Shown here: positions 59,441 through 64,000 of the stretch, one piece after another
How the letters are laid out: every line of letters begins with the position of its first letter
Position numbering within the stretch: position 1 is the first letter of the stretch
Assembly: GCF_001720165.1 (NCBI RefSeq)
Contig: NZ_MCRI01000001.1
Location: 124,001-188,000 of the forward strand
DNA from: Methylophaga muralis
Lineage (GTDB): Bacteria; Pseudomonadota; Gammaproteobacteria; Nitrosococcales; Methylophagaceae
DNA: 64,000 nt
Direction of reading: 5' to 3'
Notes under the pieces: generated by a model
The model's input: only the letters and a program-made list of their open reading frames with translations
Told to the model about the DNA's origin: nothing
Databases searched by the model: none
Made by a program: the position numbers and the translations under genes

Positions 59441-59856
59441 ACAAACGGTTTTAAGCGAGCAAAGCCTTTTTCGATTAGATAATGGCTTCGCTGCCGACTC
59501 AGATTTTTTCAGTTAATAACAAGTCGAATGACCCTTAGAAAAAGGCCATTTTTATTGTGTTTCTCAATACAGTTAATGCGATAGATTATCGTTTGCATTC
59601 GTAATTAACAAGTCTCGCGTTTTCTATCCATAAATGTTTAACGGGAAAAATTTGGATTGGGAAGACTTTCAGAAATGTTTTTTCTAAGCGTTATTTAGCG
59701 CCGTAACACCCATCCTGCTCACTGCGTTAATGCTGTTCGACAAGAATTAGTGCGCCAGCTGACAAGAAGAAATCACACCCTGAGTAACATAATAGCTGCA
59801 CGTGCCGCACTGCCGGGGCACCTCCGACATCAAGCAGTTATCCGAGGGGATTTATT
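59441..59856. other. 416-bp divergent intergenic region
   Basis: This stretch separates the leftward DUF3649 cassette from the rightward fmdA-like gene. It has no ORF of note. It contains a weak Fur-like site (59578-59596) and AT-rich promoter-like stretches on the left side. On the fmdA side a GAGGGG ribosome site ends about 8 nt before the start. Confidence 0.55.
59578..59596 (-). promoter_or_regulatory. Weak Fur-box-like site
   Basis: Minus-strand GCAAACGATAATCTATCGC matches the Fur consensus at 12 of 19 positions, with a good GATAAT core but poor outer arms. It is upstream of the DUF3649-PepSY-DUF3325 cassette. Confidence 0.3.
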
Positions 59857-61314
59857 ATGACAGAGCATATTTGCACTCCAGGTTGTACACACGGCATCAC
59901 CGAAGAAAATAAAAAAGACGTAGTCGAAGAATTTGATACGGCAAGACGTTCATTTATCCGTAACGCTTTTGTTGGCGGTGGCGCCGCCTCTCTGGGTGCC
60001 ATGGGCATGTCCATGTCACCAATGAGTTTTGCCGCAGGCACCAATACACCAATTAATGCTGATGCACCCGGCCAGATGCATTATTACATCCCTGCCACCC
60101 CAGAAACGGTTCTCTGGGGTTATTTCAGCAAGAATGCCAAGCCTACCGTTGAAATCGAGTCCGGTGATTTTGTCACCATGGAAACACTCACCCATCATGC
60201 CAACGATGATGCAGAACGGATGGTAAAAGGTGACCCCGGCGCAGAAAGCATTTTTCATTGGGATGCCCAACGCAAAGGTGTCGATCGGCGTGGTGCCGGA
60301 CCGATGGATGCCAAGATTGGAGCAGGTGGTGGAGCCGGCGTGCATATCTGTACCGGACCAGTACGCATCAAAGGCGCTCAACCGGGCGATATTCTTGAGG
60401 TGCGCATAGTTGATGTTACCCCCAGACCGAGTGGCAACCCTGATTATAAAGGTAAGACCTTTGGTAGTAATGCCGCTGCCTGGTGGGGCTTTCATTATGG
60501 CGATATGCTTACCGAACCGAAACAACGGGAAGTCATTACCATCTACGAAGTCGATGCAACGGGTGAGCGCAACTGGGCCAAAGCCGTCTACAACTATCGC
60601 TGGACACCACAAACCGATCCATTCGGTGTGGTCCATCCGACTATCGATTATCCGGGGGTGCCGGTTGATCACAGCACCATCACCAAAAAAGAAAATATTC
60701 TGCGTGATATCCGTATTCCGATCCGGCCTCACTTTGGCACCATTGGCCTCGCTCCTGCAGAAGCCGATATGGTGAACTCGATTCCGCCCAACTACACCGG
60801 CGGCAATATCGACAACTGGCGAATTGGCAAGGGTGCGAAGATTTATTTCCCGGTCGCAGTGGATGGCGGCATGTTCTCAGTTGGTGATCCACATGCATCA
60901 CAGGGTGACTCTGAGTTGTGCGGTACCGCCATTGAGTGCTCTTTAACGGGGACTTTCCAGTTTATATTGCACAAAAAAGCTGACTTGCCCGGCACCTCAT
61001 TGGCTGAACTCAATTATCCCTTGCTGGAAACCCAGGATGACTGGGTGTTACATGGCTTCAGTTATGCCAACTATCTGGCTGAACTGGGCCCCAATGCTCA
61101 GGATGATATCTACAGCAAATCTTCGGTTGATAAAGCATTACGTGATGCCTATCGCAAGATGCGACACTTTTTAATGACCACTCAGCATCTGGATGAAGAC
61201 GAAGCGATATCACTGATGACGGTGGCAGTCGACTTTGGTATCACCCAAGTAGTAGATGGCAACTGGGGCGTGCATGCGATTCTGAAAAAATCCATGTTCC
61301 CGGCCCGCGGTTAG
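59857..61314 (+). CDS. Acetamidase/formamidase-family enzyme with Tat signal
   Basis: The 485-residue FmdA_AmdA family protein is expected to hydrolyse a short amide such as formamide or acetamide. A 29-residue leader with CTPGC precedes a twin-arginine motif (ARRSFIRN, Arg30-Arg31) and a hydrophobic stretch ending SFAAG, so export by Tat is predicted. Most characterised formamidases are cytoplasmic, which makes this unusual. The catalytic domain (about residues 65-480) shows VHICTGPVRIKGAQPGDILE, FRWTPQ-like YNYRWTPQTDPFG, GGNIDNWRIGKG and FSVGDPHASQGDSELCG. Within 400 nt downstream lies a second FmdA-type domain fused to an AraC regulator. The substrate is not proven. Confidence 0.88.
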   Translation: MTEHICTPGCTHGITEENKKDVVEEFDTARRSFIRNAFVGGGAASLGAMGMSMSPMSFAAGTNTPINADAPGQMHYYIPATPETVLWGYFSKNAKPTVEIESGDFVTMETLTHHANDDAERMVKGDPGAESIFHWDAQRKGVDRRGAGPMDAKIGAGGGAGVHICTGPVRIKGAQPGDILEVRIVDVTPRPSGNPDYKGKTFGSNAAAWWGFHYGDMLTEPKQREVITIYEVDATGERNWAKAVYNYRWTPQTDPFGVVHPTIDYPGVPVDHSTITKKENILRDIRIPIRPHFGTIGLAPAEADMVNSIPPNYTGGNIDNWRIGKGAKIYFPVAVDGGMFSVGDPHASQGDSELCGTAIECSLTGTFQFILHKKADLPGTSLAELNYPLLETQDDWVLHGFSYANYLAELGPNAQDDIYSKSSVDKALRDAYRKMRHFLMTTQHLDEDEAISLMTVAVDFGITQVVDGNWGVHAILKKSMFPARG

Positions 61315-61342
61315 GGCTTGCTGATCTATCATCTCCGCCTCT

Positions 61343-61549
61343 GTTGTGAGCTGAAAAAGCGTCAATCAAGGCACGAGGAGCGCCTTTTAGTTGTTCTAAA
61401 TAAGCGACGAGCAACGCAGAGTGGCGCTTTTTCAGTCACAACCCGAAGGGCTGGGACTATTTTTGCGGCCGCCTTCGTTGTAAATCACTTATGTAGGATG
61501 GCTACAATGCGTGCTTTCCGCCTTGTCGGACACAAAAATAGCCTCCAGC
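61343..61549. repeat. Composite of two adjacent long inverted repeats
   Basis: Hairpin 1 pairs 61343-61361 with 61425-61442 (GTTGTGA then CTGAAAAAGCG, 18 bp with one extra base on the left). Hairpin 2 pairs 61450-61465 with 61533-61549 (GCTGG then CTATTTTTG, about 14 paired bases around a small mismatch). Together they cover nearly all of the 325-bp gap between the FmdA gene and the AraC-FmdA gene. No ORF or transposase is present. The form suggests a MITE- or REP-like intergenic element; only one copy is in this window. Confidence 0.7.
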
Positions 61550-61639
61550 AGTGGTGGATATGAAAGATCAACAAGCCCTATGGTTATGGCATAACACTTG
61601 CGAAAGGATGCTTCAGTATTCAAGGAATAACACTTTACT

Positions 61640-64000
61640 GTGACTGACCTGAAACGCTTTTCTGCCAGTGCTATACCCGCAGAGCTACGCCAGCCGGCCT
61701 GGAATGAAATCCTTTCCAGGCTCGGGCTGGCGAGTGATGCTGCAAGCTCCATTCGTAATGACGACAGTGGCCATATGGCATTGTCGGTCTCGGCACGCGA
61801 CTCTGTATTTGTACAACTCACCGCAACGCCACAGATTCTTTCACCGATCGTAGCCAAAGCCACCCAACCCTTACAAGGCACTGTATTGGTGCTCGCTTTG
61901 CTGGATGGCACCGCGCAGGTGCTGGATGCCGATCAAACCGTCAAATTACGTTCCGGCGACATCATGTTGCTGGATCCTAGCCAATCCTGGCGACTGGCTT
62001 TGCAAACCCGTTTTCGCATCATGTTGATCAAATTAGAGTCATCCAGTTTCCTGCTCAGGTTGGTGCGAAGTGGACGACAGGAAGCAAATCGCATCAGCAC
62101 ACAACAAGGTATCGGCGCGTTATGTCTGAACATGCTGCAATCGCTGACCGAACAGTTGCCTCATGTGGATAACAATGAGCTGCCTGCATTAGAGGTAACG
62201 CTGGCTGAGTTATTGGTGGCTTGTCTTTCCCATAAGCAATCTGCTGCCAATGAAGAAGCTACTGATGTGCAATTGGCCCATTTACGTAGGGTGTGCAGAA
62301 CCGTGGATTCACGGCTGGACGACCCGGATCTGAATATTGAAAAAATCGCTGCGCAGGAAGGTTTATCCGCCAGGTACTTACAGAAACTGTTCAAAAACAG
62401 TGGCACAACGTTCAGTGAATATTTGAAAAGCCGGCGGATACAGCATTGTTGTATTGATCTGGCTAACCCTGCCCTCGCACAGTTCAGCATTGCCCAGCTG
62501 TGCTATCGCTGGGGGTTTAATGATGCGGCCAACTTCAGCCGTACCTTTTCGCAGTTTATGGGCATGTCTCCGAAAAGCTATCGCGCCTCACCGCCACAGG
62601 ATCTGCATGAACAACTTCGCCGTGGTTGTCCGCAAACCAAACCGTCAGCTCGTTCTCCTGTCACCGATCCGCAATCCTTTTTGCAAGATGATGACATTCA
62701 AAAACGTCGCAGGCCATTTCAGGAAGTATTGGATGATCATGCTAAATATGCGCTTTCATTGCGACTCGCCCCTAAACGGGTTTCCGACATAGATAACACT
62801 GCGCCCGCTCAAACCGTCGCTCAGTCTCCACGACAATATTACCTGCCGGTGTCCGATAAAACCGTTCACTGGGGCTATTTCAGCAATGCGATCAAACCGG
62901 TATTAACCATCCGATCCGGCGATATTGTGACCATTGAAACCTTATCCCAGCATGCCTCAGATGACTGCGAACGCATGATCGACGGCGATGCCGGAGCACA
63001 AAGCGTTTTTCATTGGACTGGTACAACAAAGAATGTTGACCGGCGGGGGGCCGGGCCGATGGATGCCACGATATTTGGTCGCGGTGCCGGAGAAGGTTTT
63101 GGGGTGCATATTTGTACCGGGCCAGTCTATGTCACCGATGCTGAACCTGGCGATGTGTTGGAAATACGCATACTCGATATTCAACCGCGCCTCAGTTGCA
63201 GCCCGGAGCATCAAGGTAAACACTTTGGCAGCAATGCCGCCACCTGGTGGGGTTTTCAATATGATGACTTGCTCACTGAGCCCAAAAAACGTGAGGTGGT
63301 CACGGTATATGAAGTACATCAACACACCCATCCACCGCATGCCAAGGCGATTTATAACTTTCGTTGGACTCCGCAAACCGATCCCTACGGCATTGTGCAC
63401 CCAACCATTGATTACCCCGGCATACCGGTTGACCATTCCACTATAGACAAACAGTTCGGCATTCTCGACAAAGCCGTTATTCCGGTCAGACCACATTTTG
63501 GCGTGATGGCCGTCGCCCCGCGTGAAACCGGTATGGTTGATTCCATTCCGCCTAGCTATTTTGGCGGCAATATGGATAACTGGCGTGCTGGCAAAGGTAC
63601 TAAATTATTTCTGCCTGTTGCCACCCAGGGAGCCCTCTTCTCGGTCGGTGATCCCCATGCTTCTCAAGGGGATTCGGAATTATGCGGCACCGCCATTGAA
63701 TGTTCTTTAACCGGTGTATTTCAATTGGTGTTGCACAAACAACGTGATTTAAAAGGCAGTTATATGGATGGCCTCAATCATCCTTTTTTGGAAACACCGG
63801 ATGAATGGGTATTGCAGGGCATGAGTTTCTCCGACTATCAGGCTGAACTTGGCCCGAACGCCCAAACACAGGTATACAAAAATTCCTCTATGGAAGCGGC
63901 GATGCGTGACGCCTTCAGAAAAGCCCGTCACTACTTAATGAAAGAACATCAGCTTAGTGAAGATGAAGCTATCTCACTGATTTCAGTAGCGGTTGATTTT
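61640..64000 (+). CDS. AraC-family regulator fused to an acetamidase/formamidase domain (3' end beyond window)
   Basis: One uninterrupted frame of 787 codons runs from a GTG at 61640 to the right edge; an in-frame TAA at 61628 blocks any longer start. Residues 1 to about 205 resemble the AraC_binding_2 sensor domain. An AraC helix-turn-helix follows (about 211-317), with LNIEKIAAQEGLSARYLQKL and LCYRWGFNDAANFSRTFSQF then MGMSPKSYRA. After an 80-residue linker a complete-looking FmdA_AmdA domain starts near residue 399 (QYYLPVSDKTVHWGYFSN). It keeps VHICTGPVYVTDAEPGDVLE, GGNMDNWRAGKG and SVGDPHASQGDSELCGTAIE. This domain is closely similar to the exported enzyme just upstream but has no signal peptide. 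I infer a cytoplasmic regulator whose enzyme-like domain senses or processes an amide. Confidence 0.88.
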   Translation, partial: MTDLKRFSASAIPAELRQPAWNEILSRLGLASDAASSIRNDDSGHMALSVSARDSVFVQLTATPQILSPIVAKATQPLQGTVLVLALLDGTAQVLDADQTVKLRSGDIMLLDPSQSWRLALQTRFRIMLIKLESSSFLLRLVRSGRQEANRISTQQGIGALCLNMLQSLTEQLPHVDNNELPALEVTLAELLVACLSHKQSAANEEATDVQLAHLRRVCRTVDSRLDDPDLNIEKIAAQEGLSARYLQKLFKNSGTTFSEYLKSRRIQHCCIDLANPALAQFSIAQLCYRWGFNDAANFSRTFSQFMGMSPKSYRASPPQDLHEQLRRGCPQTKPSARSPVTDPQSFLQDDDIQKRRRPFQEVLDDHAKYALSLRLAPKRVSDIDNTAPAQTVAQSPRQYYLPVSDKTVHWGYFSNAIKPVLTIRSGDIVTIETLSQHASDDCERMIDGDAGAQSVFHWTGTTKNVDRRGAGPMDATIFGRGAGEGFGVHICTGPVYVTDAEPGDVLEIRILDIQPRLSCSPEHQGKHFGSNAATWWGFQYDDLLTEPKKREVVTVYEVHQHTHPPHAKAIYNFRWTPQTDPYGIVHPTIDYPGIPVDHSTIDKQFGILDKAVIPVRPHFGVMAVAPRETGMVDSIPPSYFGGNMDNWRAGKGTKLFLPVATQGALFSVGDPHASQGDSELCGTAIECSLTGVFQLVLHKQRDLKGSYMDGLNHPFLETPDEWVLQGMSFSDYQAELGPNAQTQVYKNSSMEAAMRDAFRKARHYLMKEHQLSEDEAISLISVAVDF

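Noticed and set aside
60016-60732. A 238-codon open frame antisense to the fmdA-like gene
   Set aside because: It mirrors the codon structure of a strongly conserved gene and a similar antisense frame appears at 62957-63496 opposite the paralogous domain; its translation resembles no family.
61343-61549. Integron attC site
   Set aside because: The inverted repeats lack the RYYYAAC and GTTRRRY core ends and there is no integrase or cassette array.
62957-63496. A 179-codon antisense frame inside the AraC-FmdA gene
   Set aside because: It is the shadow of the paralogous FmdA domain and parallels the antisense frame in the upstream copy.
1-64000. CRISPR arrays, tRNA or rRNA genes, transposases, prophage
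   Set aside because: I read both strands and found no regularly spaced repeats, cloverleaf-like genes, or mobile-element proteins.

Overview
The window looks like a chromosomal segment of a Gammaproteobacterium with moderate GC. The evidence is the fis-prmA-dusB block, a class I (CyaA-type) adenylate cyclase homologue, the rnpA-rpmH-dnaA-dnaN region, hemCDXY, and an AcrAB/OprM-type efflux operon. A marine or halophilic lifestyle is plausible because a BCCT (BetT-like) transporter is present. The acetamidase/formamidase genes would suit a methylotroph or C1/amide user (a Methylophaga-like organism is my guess, low confidence). I saw no tRNA, rRNA, CRISPR array, transposase or prophage.

Layout. 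1-11.7 kb is a phosphate-control block read leftward: ppx (cut by the left edge), phoU, pstB, pstA, pstC, pstS, phoR, phoB and an ArsJ-like exporter. Three good PHO boxes lie in front of pstC, pstS and phoB. 11.8-13.4 kb holds a Pit-type phosphate permease with a frameshift. 13.5-26.5 kb is a rightward housekeeping run: dsbD, aroQ, accB, accC, prmA, dusB, fis, purH, a class I adenylate cyclase homologue with a degenerate active site, argC, a coiled-coil membrane protein and a bactofilin. erpA follows with an IscR type-1 site in its promoter. 27-35 kb contains a DUF2254 protein and a TetR-controlled RND efflux operon (adaptor frameshifted). 35-43 kb is accessory: a BCCT transporter, a frameshifted porin, a LysR regulator, a diguanylate cyclase, glyoxalase I and CorA.

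42.8-50 kb is the replication-start neighbourhood: hen1-like methyltransferase, mnmE, yidC, yidD, rnpA and rpmH leftward, dnaA and dnaN rightward, without recF/gyrB. 50-57 kb carries hemY (frameshifted), hemX, hemD and hemC leftward, then argH and a DUF5924/DUF2914 membrane protein (frameshifted) rightward. 56.9-59.4 kb is a leftward, tightly coupled four-gene membrane cassette (DUF3649, PepSY, DUF3325, small protein). 59.9-64 kb holds a Tat-exported acetamidase/formamidase-family enzyme, a composite inverted repeat, and a gene running off the right edge that fuses an AraC-family regulator to a second FmdA-type domain.

Main points of interest: the AraC-FmdA fusion beside its exported paralogue, a stand-alone Hen1-type RNA 2'-O-methyltransferase domain behind mnmE, a class I adenylate cyclase that has lost its catalytic motif, and an orphan ArsJ-like exporter beside phoB. 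Five otherwise well-conserved genes are each split by one single-base indel, in at least three cases clearly in a short homopolymer. This pattern looks more like base-calling error than gene decay and should be checked before any of them is called a pseudogene.
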